From NCBI GenBank assembly GCA_022448955.1, contig JAKVCU010000006.1:67303-115980 (forward strand): 48,678 bases of DNA, in the 5' to 3' direction. The notes under the pieces are model-generated. The model was given only the letters and a program-made list of their open reading frames with translations, ran no database searches and was not told the DNA's origin. The stretch comes from Saprospiraceae bacterium (GTDB lineage Bacteria; Bacteroidota; Bacteroidia; Chitinophagales; Saprospiraceae). This document shows, piece by piece, positions 16,368 to 25,229 of this stretch; positions within the stretch are counted from its first letter, which is position 1, and each line of letters opens with the position of its first letter. A program made the translations under genes and the position numbers.

Positions 16368-17930
16368 TTACCTTTTTCGTCTTCTTTTCTTCGTTCCCCC
16401 AACCCCCAGCACGCCAAGAAGTCCCCTTGTAAGCTCTCTAGCAATCGTTCTCCCGATTTGGCGAGTTGTTGGATTACTCATGATCTTTTCCAAAGTACTC
16501 TTTTCAGCTCTTCTTCTAGAAGTTGAGCGACTCGCCTTTTCTCTTTGCTTACGCAATTCTTCTTGCTGTTCAGCTTCTCTAGCTTTATCAATCTTTTCAG
16601 ATAAAATTTCGTGCGCACTTTCCCTATCTACTGGCGCTTCATATTTTTCAATCAATTCAGACTGATTTAGGATGGTCCTGATTTCTCTAGGCATCAAGAC
16701 GTCCATCCGAGACTGAGGTGCCCGAAGCATAGTGTGAGAAAGCGGTGTGGGAATACCTTTTTCATTTAAAACTGTAACTAATGCCTCCCCGATACCTAAC
16801 TCCGTCAAAAGCTGATCCACTTCGTAATAATCGCTTACTGGATAATTTTGTGCTGCCAATCTAATCGCTTTTCTGTCTTTTGCCGTAAAAGCACGTAAAG
16901 CATGTTGAATTTTCAAACCCAATTGCCCCAAAACGTCATCTGGAATATCAGCTGGGTTTTGGGTAACAAAATATAGACCGACTCCCTTCGAACGAATGAG
17001 CTTAACGATGGCTTCAATTTGATCCAATAGGGCATCAGATGCCTCTTCAAATACCAAATGTGCTTCATCAATGAAAATGACCAGTTTTGGACGGTCTGCA
17101 TCCCCTTGTTCTGGAAAGGTAGCATAAATTTCAGCCAATACTTGTAACATAAAAGTAGAAAACAACTTTGGCTTATTCTGTATATCTGTCAAACGCAAAA
17201 TAGAAACCATACCTCTACCCTCTTCGTCTGTTCGGCATAAATCATCTACTTCAAAAGATCGTTCTCCAAAAAAAACATCTGCCCCTTGTTGTTCCAACTC
17301 TACTATTCGACGCATGATCGCTCCTGTAGACGCCGTTGAGATCCGACCATAAACAGACTCGATTTCGTCCTTCCCAACACCTGTGATGTACTGGATCGTT
17401 TTTCTAAAATCATTCAAGTCCACCAAAGGCAAATCATGATCATCACAATATTTAAAGACTACTGCAACAATACCTGCTTGTGTATCATTCAAAGCAAGCA
17501 TTTTAGAAAAAAGCACTGGCCCAAATTCCGTTACCGTTGCGCGTAAGCGTACACCTGGTTCATCTGATAGAGTCAAAAACTCTACAGGACTATCACCAGC
17601 TTTAAAAGGAAAACCGATCTTCTCATGTCGCTCATCAATTTTTGGATGACCATCACTAGGTACTGCAATACCGCTCAAATCGCCCTTAATATCCATTAAC
17701 AGAGAAGGAACTCCTTCTAATGATAATTGCTCTGCCAAGATCTGCAGTGTCTTAGTCTTACCCGATCCCGTAGCACCTGCTATCAAGCCGTGGCGATTCA
17801 TCGTACCTAAAGGAATCTTTACCAAAGTATTGGTCAAACATTCTTTATCCAACATCGCTCCACCTAAAGTAATAAAAGGCCCTTTGAAGGTATAGCCTCT
17901 ATCTAATTCATCAATAAATTGTTGCTTCAT
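16368..17930 (-). CDS. HerA-like ATPase, DUF853 (YjgR) family
   Basis: 520 residues, usual family length. Walker A is AGATGSGKT (51-59) after GTMNRHGLI; Walker B is near LVIFIDEAHLVFEE; VTQNPADIP is a further conserved segment. Family members are FtsK/HerA-type P-loop ATPases. The cellular role of DUF853 proteins is not settled, though DNA translocation or helicase activity is assumed. The C-terminus is strongly basic (TKKRRRKR), suggesting nucleic-acid contact. The nuclease gene at 17986-18888 lies just upstream on the same strand (55 bp), so the two may be cotranscribed, though no NurA is present. Confidence 0.88.
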   Translation of the reverse strand: MKQQFIDELDRGYTFKGPFITLGGAMLDKECLTNTLVKIPLGTMNRHGLIAGATGSGKTKTLQILAEQLSLEGVPSLLMDIKGDLSGIAVPSDGHPKIDERHEKIGFPFKAGDSPVEFLTLSDEPGVRLRATVTEFGPVLFSKMLALNDTQAGIVAVVFKYCDDHDLPLVDLNDFRKTIQYITGVGKDEIESVYGRISTASTGAIMRRIVELEQQGADVFFGERSFEVDDLCRTDEEGRGMVSILRLTDIQNKPKLFSTFMLQVLAEIYATFPEQGDADRPKLVIFIDEAHLVFEEASDALLDQIEAIVKLIRSKGVGLYFVTQNPADIPDDVLGQLGLKIQHALRAFTAKDRKAIRLAAQNYPVSDYYEVDQLLTELGIGEALVTVLNEKGIPTPLSHTMLRAPQSRMDVLMPREIRTILNQSELIEKYEAPVDRESAHEILSEKIDKAREAEQQEELRKQREKASRSTSRRRAEKSTLEKIMSNPTTRQIGRTIARELTRGLLGVLGVGGTKKRRRKR

Positions 17931-17985
17931 CCTAATACGCTTTGACTTGATTTTATATTTTATGCGCTTTCACTATTAATCATTA

Positions 17986-18888
17986 CTACTTATTCCATTT
18001 ATTCACCCTGAGTTCATACTTTTTTTTACTAAAGTCCCAGAGATCAATATTAAAACTAGACTCCAGCTCCTTTTCTAATGCTTCATCCAGTAGTTCTGCA
18101 AAAAAGTCGATGCCTGTAAGCGTTTCAACCTCATCTATGCTTACCGCAAATTCAAATAAGGGATCATAGCTTACCTGATTTGGAATCACAAAAGCAATAG
18201 ATTTCACCTCAGGTTCTGATATATCTAATAATACCTTAAAATACGCTTGTGGAACGGATACCTCGTTATCACCAATCGTCCCCTTTGGCGGAACACTCAA
18301 GACAGGCCCAGTAATAATATACAATTCTTTAAATCTCTTGGCCCAATTGCGCGTCAACTCTTCCAATTCTCTCCATATCCCTTTATTGAAATTTCTGGAT
18401 TGCGGGCTAATGTTACTTAAATAAAATGTCTCTAGCATCGCTTCATCCGAAAACATTCGATCTGCTGCGGGTACTAAATGACCTCTATCATAGCCAGAGC
18501 GATAATAGTCCTCCAATACTGCTGAACCTGTTCTTACTTTTGGGTCTGCTTTGAATTCATCTCTCCTATCTACCCACTCCATATTCAATTCATCTCTCGT
18601 CAATTTATAAGCTACCCATTCTGCTTGCTCATGCTCTTCGCTGTAGGATAAGGTATAATACTTTTGATGGATAACCTGACCATTAGAAGTCGGTAAGTAA
18701 AATGCTTTCCTTGGCTGATAAAGCTCTTCGTCTTCTGCATCTCTCATAAGGCTTGTAGTATCACCAGAAAACAGATTGAAAACAAAATAAAGTGCAGCCA
18801 AAAGTCCACTAAATATGCCGACTTTGGTGATCATACCTCCTGAATTACTTCCTTTTCCACTAGAATGGTTACTTCTTAATTTTGCCAT
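17986..18888 (-). CDS. DNA/RNA non-specific endonuclease (NUC1 family), membrane-anchored or exported
   Basis: 300 residues. A single hydrophobic segment (about 22-40) follows a basic N-terminus, so the protein is tethered outside the inner membrane or exported. The ββα-metal site is visible: SGYDRGHLVPAADR with the general-base His137, then LSNISPQSRNFNKGIW with the metal-binding Asn167 and Glu174. Enzymes of this family cut DNA and RNA with little sequence preference and often serve in nutrient scavenging. An immunity gene, as expected for a toxin, is not adjacent. Confidence 0.88.
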   Translation of the reverse strand: MAKLRSNHSSGKGSNSGGMITKVGIFSGLLAALYFVFNLFSGDTTSLMRDAEDEELYQPRKAFYLPTSNGQVIHQKYYTLSYSEEHEQAEWVAYKLTRDELNMEWVDRRDEFKADPKVRTGSAVLEDYYRSGYDRGHLVPAADRMFSDEAMLETFYLSNISPQSRNFNKGIWRELEELTRNWAKRFKELYIITGPVLSVPPKGTIGDNEVSVPQAYFKVLLDISEPEVKSIAFVIPNQVSYDPLFEFAVSIDEVETLTGIDFFAELLDEALEKELESSFNIDLWDFSKKKYELRVNKWNK

Positions 18889-19011
18889 AAATTGATTTTG
18901 TCAGCAGATGTTTTACGCTTTCGCTAAAATACTAAGTGAAGCGGTATTTTTTGTTTATTTTTATAAAAACTTACATTTTTTTGTTTAACCAATCATCTCT
19001 TTTGTTTGAAT

Positions 19012-19644
19012 ATGATTCCTTTTGTACGTACAGGCTATGAAGATTTTTTACCCGATTTACAAAAAAAATGGAATCAAGCCTATCCTTATGATACTACTGA
19101 TATCTTCAAGAAAATTGTAAACAAGCATACACAAAAAGGAAGATATTATCATAACCTTTCCCACCTTCATTCTATGTTGTTGCTATTGGACGAATACCCC
19201 GAAGCTATAGAACATAAAAAAGATGTTCAACTCAGCATCTTCTTCCACGATATTATATATGATGCAACAAAAAAAGGAAATGAGGAAAAGAGTGCAAGAA
19301 TGGCTCAAAAGCTATTAGGCGAACAATACACACAACTGATTCAACAATTAATACTAAGCACTAAAAAACATCAACCTTTAAATGATTTGCATGAAAATGC
19401 CATCTTACTAGACCTAGACTTAGCTATTCTTGGGGGTTCGCTAGAATTGTATGATGCATACAGAACCGCCATTCGACTAGAATATCAAATATATCCTAAT
19501 CTCATCTATCATCCTGGAAGAAAGAAGGTACTACAAAAATTTCTCGAAAGAGAAAGGCTGTACTTCACTGATTATTTCTACAAAAAATACGAACAACAAG
19601 CTCGATCAAATCTAAATTGGGAATTAGCGTATCTAGATTGCTAA
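19012..19644 (+). CDS. HD-domain family protein, predicted metal-dependent phosphohydrolase
   Basis: 210 residues from ATG 19012; a TTG two codons upstream also opens the frame. The pattern YHNLSHLHSML (His47, His51) followed by FFHDIIYD (His79, Asp80) and NEEKSARMA matches the small HD-type family annotated as predicted metal-dependent HD superfamily phosphohydrolases. LLDLDLAILG, YPN and LYFTDYFYKKYEQQAR-type C-terminal features agree with that family. The substrate is unknown. The gene is divergent from the nuclease gene. Confidence 0.75.
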   Translation: MIPFVRTGYEDFLPDLQKKWNQAYPYDTTDIFKKIVNKHTQKGRYYHNLSHLHSMLLLLDEYPEAIEHKKDVQLSIFFHDIIYDATKKGNEEKSARMAQKLLGEQYTQLIQQLILSTKKHQPLNDLHENAILLDLDLAILGGSLELYDAYRTAIRLEYQIYPNLIYHPGRKKVLQKFLERERLYFTDYFYKKYEQQARSNLNWELAYLDC

Positions 19645-19686
19645 CATAATTCAGTCTTTTTTATTCACTGTCACCTAGTAAATAAG

Positions 19687-21687
19687 CTATTCTCCTCGTT
19701 TAATCTCTACAATTTCCACTCTTCTTTCTCTTGCTGCACTCACACTATAAATGGAGTTGCGCTGATCTTCTAATTCGTCACTCACATCTGCTGATGCAGT
19801 GGCTTCCCCAAATGATCTTTCTGTGATCACTAATTTTCCTGATTGAATATATGATTGAAAAATACCATCTTCATATTCATCAAAGTGATTGCGCAAAGAG
19901 CTTACTCTACGTTTGCCTAAAGCTAAGTTATAATCACTTTTTGCTCTAGGACTCGTAAATCCCTTTATAAAGATTTCAACCTTTTCTCCTGCTTGTAATC
20001 GTTTTAATAAAATCTCCGAGAATAAGTACAAATGACGATGTCCTTTCCTTACCTCATCTTCAAAAAAGGCATCCATAAATTCTTCTGAAGTAACTTTATC
20101 TTCTTCAGCAACAGCTTGTATATATTCTTCAATATAAGTGGCCTTTCGTTTGATGTATTTATCAAAGGTATCACCATAAGATTTTTTAGTTGAAGTTCTT
20201 CTAGTACGACGATCTGGTTCGTCATTATCGAAGTACAAGGCTAATGGTAAGAAATCTTCTAATGTTTCAGGCTCTTTTTCTACCTCAACGATGGGATCAG
20301 GTATCGTAATTTGTGGTTCTACCACTGTAGTTGTTGTATCCGTTTCTAGTGGTTCTGGTTCTATAAATGAAAATCGGTAGATATCATTACAGCAAGTTTT
20401 ATTTTCTTTATCTAGGTAAAATGATCCTAATCGATTGGACGATAAATAACCTTGCTTTTCATCATCCATCATAAAGAAATACACATCATTGTAACTGGAA
20501 TTTAAAGGTACTCCCAAATTTTGTACCTCTCCCCATTGGAAGCTCTTTACGGATTTAAATACATCATATCCTCCCAAACCAACATAACCGTCAGAGCTAA
20601 AGTACAAAGTTTGAGAGGCAGTATGGAAAAATGGCGTTAAATCATCACCCTTCGTATTAATATCTGCTAAATTGGTTGGTCTTGAAAAAGTCTTTCCATC
20701 CTTATTCAAGGTAGCAAACCAAATATCTAAGCCGCCTTCTCCCCCAGGTCGATCAGAAGTAAAATACAATACTTCCTTTTTCATCGTAGAGTCGTAACCA
20801 ATCGTAGGATGCGTAGCGGTAAAACCTGCCAAGTTGATTTCTTTGGATAATTTTTTAGGCTTTTTATTCCAGCGTTTACGACGATCTTTATCCCGATAAT
20901 ATAATTCACAACGAATATCTACACCATTTACATAACGACACTTTGTAAAGTAGATTCTTTGTCCATCAAGGCTGAAAGTCGTATGTGCTGTATGCACACT
21001 ATCCACATTAAAACTGCGCTTCATCGTCCGACCTTTACTACCTCTTTTAGAGTAAAGTACTTTCGTGAATTTTCTTTTGGGCTGTACTTTATCCTTTTTA
21101 TTGGTAAACCGAAAAGAAGAATAATAAAGGGTATCCCCTCTTTGGATAGCACCAAATTCGGAATAAGGTGTGTTGATCCGTTTGTTAAGTTGTTCCACTT
21201 TATAGTTTTGTGGTTCATCAGCCATTTCCATTGCCCAATCACAGATGACTATTTCTTCTTTCGCTTCATGCCGATAGGCAGATAAATTCGTTAAATAAGT
21301 CGCGTCATTGGCCTTTTCGACGAAAGTCGCAAAAGCTTCCTTCGCTTTTTCATACTCGCCCATTTGCTTCAAAACTGCACCTAGATGAAAATTGGCTAAA
21401 GGGAACTGTTGCCCCTCCTTTTTCTTACTCACTTTTTTATAATACTTAATCGCTTCCTCAAAAGAGTTGAAATTTCGTGCAGCTTCTGCATATTGATATT
21501 GTGCCTCTATACTCTTTGGCTTCTTATCCAATGCTTCCTGATAATACTGCATTGCCGCATAATAATCATTCAATCGCATAGCCTTTTCTCCTGCTTTCAT
21601 ATAAGCCTTAAAACTCTGCCCATCAAGCGAGTAGCTTCCGCAAAACACGAGAAGGAAAAGCAGACAAAAAAATCGAAATATCTTCAT
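19687..21687 (-). CDS. OmpA-family protein with TPR and PD40 propeller repeats
   Basis: 666 residues. Signal peptide about 1-23 (ending YSLDGQ). TPR-like helices occupy about 27-150 (AMRLNDYYAAMQYYQEALDK). A WD40-like PD40 region follows (about 185-430; LYYSSFRF, LYFTSDRPGGEGGLDIW, LYFSSDGYVGLGGYDVF). A spacer leads to a C-terminal OmpA-like peptidoglycan-binding domain (about 545-666; FIKGFTSPRAKSDYNLALGKRRV, RERRVEI). This order matches PorE-like proteins that link the T9SS to the cell wall. It lies 18 bp downstream of the PorP/SprF gene on the same strand, so the two are probably cotranscribed and work together in secretion or surface attachment. Confidence 0.85.
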   Translation of the reverse strand: MKIFRFFCLLFLLVFCGSYSLDGQSFKAYMKAGEKAMRLNDYYAAMQYYQEALDKKPKSIEAQYQYAEAARNFNSFEEAIKYYKKVSKKKEGQQFPLANFHLGAVLKQMGEYEKAKEAFATFVEKANDATYLTNLSAYRHEAKEEIVICDWAMEMADEPQNYKVEQLNKRINTPYSEFGAIQRGDTLYYSSFRFTNKKDKVQPKRKFTKVLYSKRGSKGRTMKRSFNVDSVHTAHTTFSLDGQRIYFTKCRYVNGVDIRCELYYRDKDRRKRWNKKPKKLSKEINLAGFTATHPTIGYDSTMKKEVLYFTSDRPGGEGGLDIWFATLNKDGKTFSRPTNLADINTKGDDLTPFFHTASQTLYFSSDGYVGLGGYDVFKSVKSFQWGEVQNLGVPLNSSYNDVYFFMMDDEKQGYLSSNRLGSFYLDKENKTCCNDIYRFSFIEPEPLETDTTTTVVEPQITIPDPIVEVEKEPETLEDFLPLALYFDNDEPDRRTRRTSTKKSYGDTFDKYIKRKATYIEEYIQAVAEEDKVTSEEFMDAFFEDEVRKGHRHLYLFSEILLKRLQAGEKVEIFIKGFTSPRAKSDYNLALGKRRVSSLRNHFDEYEDGIFQSYIQSGKLVITERSFGEATASADVSDELEDQRNSIYSVSAARERRVEIVEIKRGE

Positions 21688-21705
21688 AGTTGGTTGTAAT
21701 TCAAA

Positions 21706-22722
21706 TCAGAAAATAGGACATGCCTTAAACTCCTCTGGTGGTTTCACCCTTGCGATAATGTAGCGAATAGAAATTTCAGGGCCGCCATTTCCATTGGTTG
21801 CTGCTGCAAAATCAGAGGTATTGATATCATAACTGACCCCTACATGCCAATTTAAGTAAGAGGCTTCCAATATAGCAATCAAAGCATCATCTAGGCGATA
21901 AGCCAATCCAGCCGTTAATGCAATTTCATTTTGATTTTTAGGCATATGATGATAAGTTGTAGAGGCTCCAATCACTGCTTCATTATAAGCAGATTGATTT
22001 TGCCAAATCGCAAAGCCATTGATATCGAACTCATCATTTAATTCCAAAATCCCGAGTGCATGCACATGCAGTAGCATTGGTAGCTGCATGGAGGCATCAT
22101 CTAGAAAAGTAATGTTAGGTTGAGTTAAATTTGAAAATCCAAAGCCAATTTTCAGATGATTACGACTGCGTTCACTTTGATACGTCCAATTGGCGCCGAC
22201 GGAAAGATCAAAGTATCCGCTTGATGTTTGGCGAAAGCTTTGTTGTGTCATCACATTTGGATCAAATACATCGCCGTTAAACTGATCGTCGAAAGTCAAC
22301 AAGTCTGGATCAAAAGCACGTTGACCAAAACCTAAAGAAAATCCACCACTCAAAAACTGTTCATCCGATAACGGCTGATGATAAGAAGCCGATAAGGCCA
22401 CTTGGCTCCAACTCAAATTAGCATCCCCTGCTCTATCATAATTAAAAACTAATCCACCACCAATATAAGCATCTCCTAAAAATGGCAAATAAAACTTCTG
22501 ATCATAACTACCTGCAAAAGTAGTATACGGCACAGGTACCGAGAACCACTGATTACGATAGTTACCTACAAAGCGCATATCTCCATCAAATGCTCCAGTC
22601 AAAGCTGGATTCATACTCAAAGGTGCGTTATAAAACTGGCTGAAATGCCCATCCTGGGCATGTAATTGACATGCAATGAGAAGCCCCCAAAAGATGGATG
22701 TTAATGGTAGTGCTGTTTTCAA
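21706..22722 (-). CDS. PorP/SprF family T9SS outer-membrane protein
   Basis: 338 residues. Signal peptide (ending LHAQ), then the family hallmark DGHFSQFYNAPLSMNPALTGAF and YRNQW near the N-terminus, and a run of beta strands to the end (ISIRYIIARVKPP). PorP/SprF proteins are outer-membrane barrels that help export or anchor particular T9SS cargoes, often of the type B sorting class. The usual neighbouring large type B cargo gene is not present; the partner is the OmpA-family gene downstream. Confidence 0.9.
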   Translation of the reverse strand: MKTALPLTSIFWGLLIACQLHAQDGHFSQFYNAPLSMNPALTGAFDGDMRFVGNYRNQWFSVPVPYTTFAGSYDQKFYLPFLGDAYIGGGLVFNYDRAGDANLSWSQVALSASYHQPLSDEQFLSGGFSLGFGQRAFDPDLLTFDDQFNGDVFDPNVMTQQSFRQTSSGYFDLSVGANWTYQSERSRNHLKIGFGFSNLTQPNITFLDDASMQLPMLLHVHALGILELNDEFDINGFAIWQNQSAYNEAVIGASTTYHHMPKNQNEIALTAGLAYRLDDALIAILEASYLNWHVGVSYDINTSDFAAATNGNGGPEISIRYIIARVKPPEEFKACPIF

Positions 22723-22937
22723 TAGCCGAGGATTTTACTGAGGAAATGAGTATTGACTTCTCCAAATTATAAAATATTGTCTGGATAAGAAAAGACTTCA
22801 CTCATTTTTGCAACTAGGCTTACAGTTGGACAATACAAAACCTAGAAAAATAGGCTTCTATTCTTATAGCAGTTGAAGATCAAATACCTATAGTTGGAAA
22901 ATGGAATACCCTCATTTTAGGATTCCTGCAAGTTCCA

Positions 22938-22965
22938 TTGATTTTTGCCAAAATTGTGTACTTTG
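22938..22965 (+). promoter_or_regulatory. Probable promoter of coaE-recF
   Basis: TTG (22938-22940), 18 nt, then TACTTTG (22959-22965), close to the Bacteroidota -33/-7 consensus, 27 bp upstream of the coaE ATG. The rest of the 270-bp divergent region shows nothing definite. Confidence 0.55.
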
Positions 22966-22992
22966 CAGTTCTATTGAAATTAATCATTTGTT

Positions 22993-23580
22993 ATGCATAA
23001 GATCGGAATTACAGGTGGCATTGGAAGTGGAAAAACAAGTGTTTGCAAAATATTCGAAACACTGGGTATTCCCGTCTATTATGCAGATGATCGAGCAAAA
23101 TGGCTAATGACCAATAATGAAGATTTAAAACAGGAAATCATTAAAATATTTGGCCAAGAGGCCTACCTAAATGATGGTCAACTCAATAGAGCGCACATCG
23201 GTAGTATTGCTTTCAAAAATGCGGATAAGCTAAAACAATTAAATGCTGCTGTTCATCCAGCTGTCGCTAAAGACGGAGCTGATTGGCATTATGCACAGCA
23301 AGAAGTGCCTTATACTTTAAAAGAGGCAGCCTTACTCTACGAAGCAGGTAGCTACCAACAGATGGATAAAATCATCGTGGTAACTGCACCAGAAGCTACT
23401 CGTATTGAAAGAGTAATTCAAAGAGATCAAACGACGACCGAAGCTGTCAAAGCTAGAATTGCCAAACAGATGCCTCAAGAGGAGAAGGTTCAACGTGCAG
23501 ATTATGTAATCCATAACGACGGTGAGCAAAGTATTATTCATCAAGTTCTTTCCATTCATCAACGATTGCTAAAATTGTAG
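22993..23580 (+). CDS. coaE: Dephospho-CoA kinase
   Basis: 195 residues, normal length. It phosphorylates the 3' hydroxyl of dephospho-CoA in the last step of coenzyme A synthesis. The P-loop GGIGSGKT is at residues 8-15, followed by FETLGIPVYYADDRAKWLM, which carries the family's conserved aspartates, then VHPAV, EAALLYEAGSY and the R-rich lid (RIERVIQRDQTT). The stop is 2 nt before the recF start, so the two genes are translationally linked. Confidence 0.95.
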   Translation: MHKIGITGGIGSGKTSVCKIFETLGIPVYYADDRAKWLMTNNEDLKQEIIKIFGQEAYLNDGQLNRAHIGSIAFKNADKLKQLNAAVHPAVAKDGADWHYAQQEVPYTLKEAALLYEAGSYQQMDKIIVVTAPEATRIERVIQRDQTTTEAVKARIAKQMPQEEKVQRADYVIHNDGEQSIIHQVLSIHQRLLKL

Positions 23581-23582
23581 TT

Positions 23583-24692
23583 TTGCTGAAACTCAATACG
23601 CTCATATTAACCCAGTTTAAAAATTACGATTATCAAGTCGTTGAGTGCTCTGATAAACTTACTTGTTTTGTTGGGCTCAACGGCATGGGCAAAACCAATC
23701 TGCTGGATGCCATTTATTACCTATGCATGGGCAAAAGTTATTTTAATAGCAGCGATATTCATAATGTACAGAAGGATAAAGATTTTCTGAGATTAGAAGG
23801 AGCATTTCAAATTGGGTCAAAGAAGGAAAAAGTTGTGGTGAAAGTCATTCCGCGAAAGCGAAAAGAAGTAGAACGAAATGAGGTGCCTTACGGCAAACTA
23901 TCAGAACATGTTGGCCTTATTCCAGTAGTCATTATTGCACCAGATGATACCAATATCGTGCATGAGGGTAGCGAAGCCCGAAGAAAATTCTTAGACAATA
24001 CCATTGCTCAATTAGATCAGGCTTATCTAAAGGATCTTATCCAATACAATAAACTCATCAAACAAAGGAATGCATTGCTTAAGCAATTTGCGGAGCAAAG
24101 AAGATTTGATCAAGCCTTAATAAAAGTATATGATGAACAACTTTTGGTTCCAGCCAAAAGTATCTATGATAAGCGATTGAACTTCTGCCAAGCCTTTACA
24201 CCTGTCTTAGAAAAGTATTACGGCATTATCTCTAATGAACAAGAAGAGGTAAGTTGCCATTATAAATCTAGTTTGACGGACAGTGATTTTTCTGATCTCC
24301 TTACACAAAACCAAGAAAAAGACAGAATACTTCAAAGAACCACTGCAGGCATTCATAAAGACGACTTAATTTTTAATATAAACAACTCACTACTAAAACG
24401 TTATGCATCCCAAGGCCAACTCAAATCTTTTGTATTAGCACTCAAACTTGCCCAGTACGAGATGTTAAAAGACAAAAAAAAGCAGTCTCCAATTCTTTTA
24501 TTAGACGATATTTTTGATAAATTAGATGTACGTCGCGTGACCTATCTTCTTCAACTTCTCATTCAGGAGAAGTTTGGCCAGATTTTTATAACAGATACCC
24601 ATGAGCATCGAGTAGAGCAAATTATCCAACAATTCGAGTCCACCTATTACAGATACTTAGTAGAAAATGGGAGCTTAAAAAAGCTCCACTAA
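23583..24692 (+). CDS. recF: DNA repair and replication protein RecF
   Basis: 369 residues. Walker A GLNGMGKTN (31-39) follows the typical N-terminus LKLNTLILTQFKNY; the ABC-type signature region lies near RYASQGQLKSFVLALKLAQ, and Walker B is ILLLDDIFDKLD. RecF loads RecA at single-strand gaps through RecOR. The start codon is TTG, 2 nt after the coaE stop; it gives exactly the conserved N-terminus, and no ATG is available nearby. Confidence 0.95.
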   Translation: MLKLNTLILTQFKNYDYQVVECSDKLTCFVGLNGMGKTNLLDAIYYLCMGKSYFNSSDIHNVQKDKDFLRLEGAFQIGSKKEKVVVKVIPRKRKEVERNEVPYGKLSEHVGLIPVVIIAPDDTNIVHEGSEARRKFLDNTIAQLDQAYLKDLIQYNKLIKQRNALLKQFAEQRRFDQALIKVYDEQLLVPAKSIYDKRLNFCQAFTPVLEKYYGIISNEQEEVSCHYKSSLTDSDFSDLLTQNQEKDRILQRTTAGIHKDDLIFNINNSLLKRYASQGQLKSFVLALKLAQYEMLKDKKKQSPILLLDDIFDKLDVRRVTYLLQLLIQEKFGQIFITDTHEHRVEQIIQQFESTYYRYLVENGSLKKLH

Positions 24693-24815
24693 TTCGTGCA
24701 TAAACTATAGCAATTATTAAACTACTATTATTCCAATGGCAAGTATTTTTGACTCTATCTTGCTTTGGAAAGTGTCTTTTTGACACTGCTCAGTTAACAA
24801 AATCAACTTAGCGCC

Positions 24816-25106
24816 ATGAAAGAAACAAATCAAACTAGCTTGAAAGACGTTTTGAAGGACATGGTAGAAACCTATCGTTTGAAAAACCGTCTCAATCAAA
24901 CCAAAATTCAACAATTATGGAATTCGGTTATGGGTAATTCCATAAGTAGACACACATCAGACCTTAAAGTAAGAAAGAACAAATTGTACATCACTATCGA
25001 ATCTGCCCCTCTTCGGCAAGAGTTATCATTTGGACGAGATAAAATCAGACGAATGATGAATCAAGAACTTGGAGAGGAATATCTCGAAGAAGTGGTAATC
25101 AGATAA
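24816..25106 (+). CDS. DUF721 (DciA-like) protein
   Basis: 96 residues. The sequence IQQLWNSVMGNSISRHTSDLKVRKNKLYI followed by SAPLRQELSFGRDKI is the DUF721 pattern. DciA, the best studied member, helps load the replicative helicase; Bacteroidota members are short like this one and their role is inferred. The gene follows recF by 123 bp and ends at a strong terminator, which fits the recF-DUF721 association seen in many bacteria. Confidence 0.85.
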   Translation: MKETNQTSLKDVLKDMVETYRLKNRLNQTKIQQLWNSVMGNSISRHTSDLKVRKNKLYITIESAPLRQELSFGRDKIRRMMNQELGEEYLEEVVIR

Positions 25107-25145
25107 AAAAGAGCCTCAGGAATTTACTCCTGAGGCTTTTTTTTG
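25107..25145 (+). terminator. Rho-independent terminator
   Basis: GCCTCAGGA and TCCTGAGGC form a 9-bp stem with a 5-nt loop, followed by eight T. It closes the coaE-recF-DUF721 unit. Confidence 0.92.
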
Positions 25146-25190
25146 ACAAAACTCATGCTTTTCAATCCTTTTTTATCTTATTCTAGTTTG

Positions 25191-25198
25191 TATTTTTG
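25191..25198 (+). promoter_or_regulatory. Probable -7 box of the GSDH-like gene
   Basis: TATTTTTG, an exact TAnnTTTG match, 31 bp upstream of the ATG at 25230. No convincing TTG -33 element sits 19 nt upstream. Confidence 0.45.
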
Positions 25199-25229
25199 CC
25201 TTATTACTCTATTGTAAAATCGCTCCATA

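Noticed and set aside
22901-23107. 68-residue frame overlapping the coaE start
   Set aside because: It is an out-of-frame reading of the coaE promoter and P-loop region.
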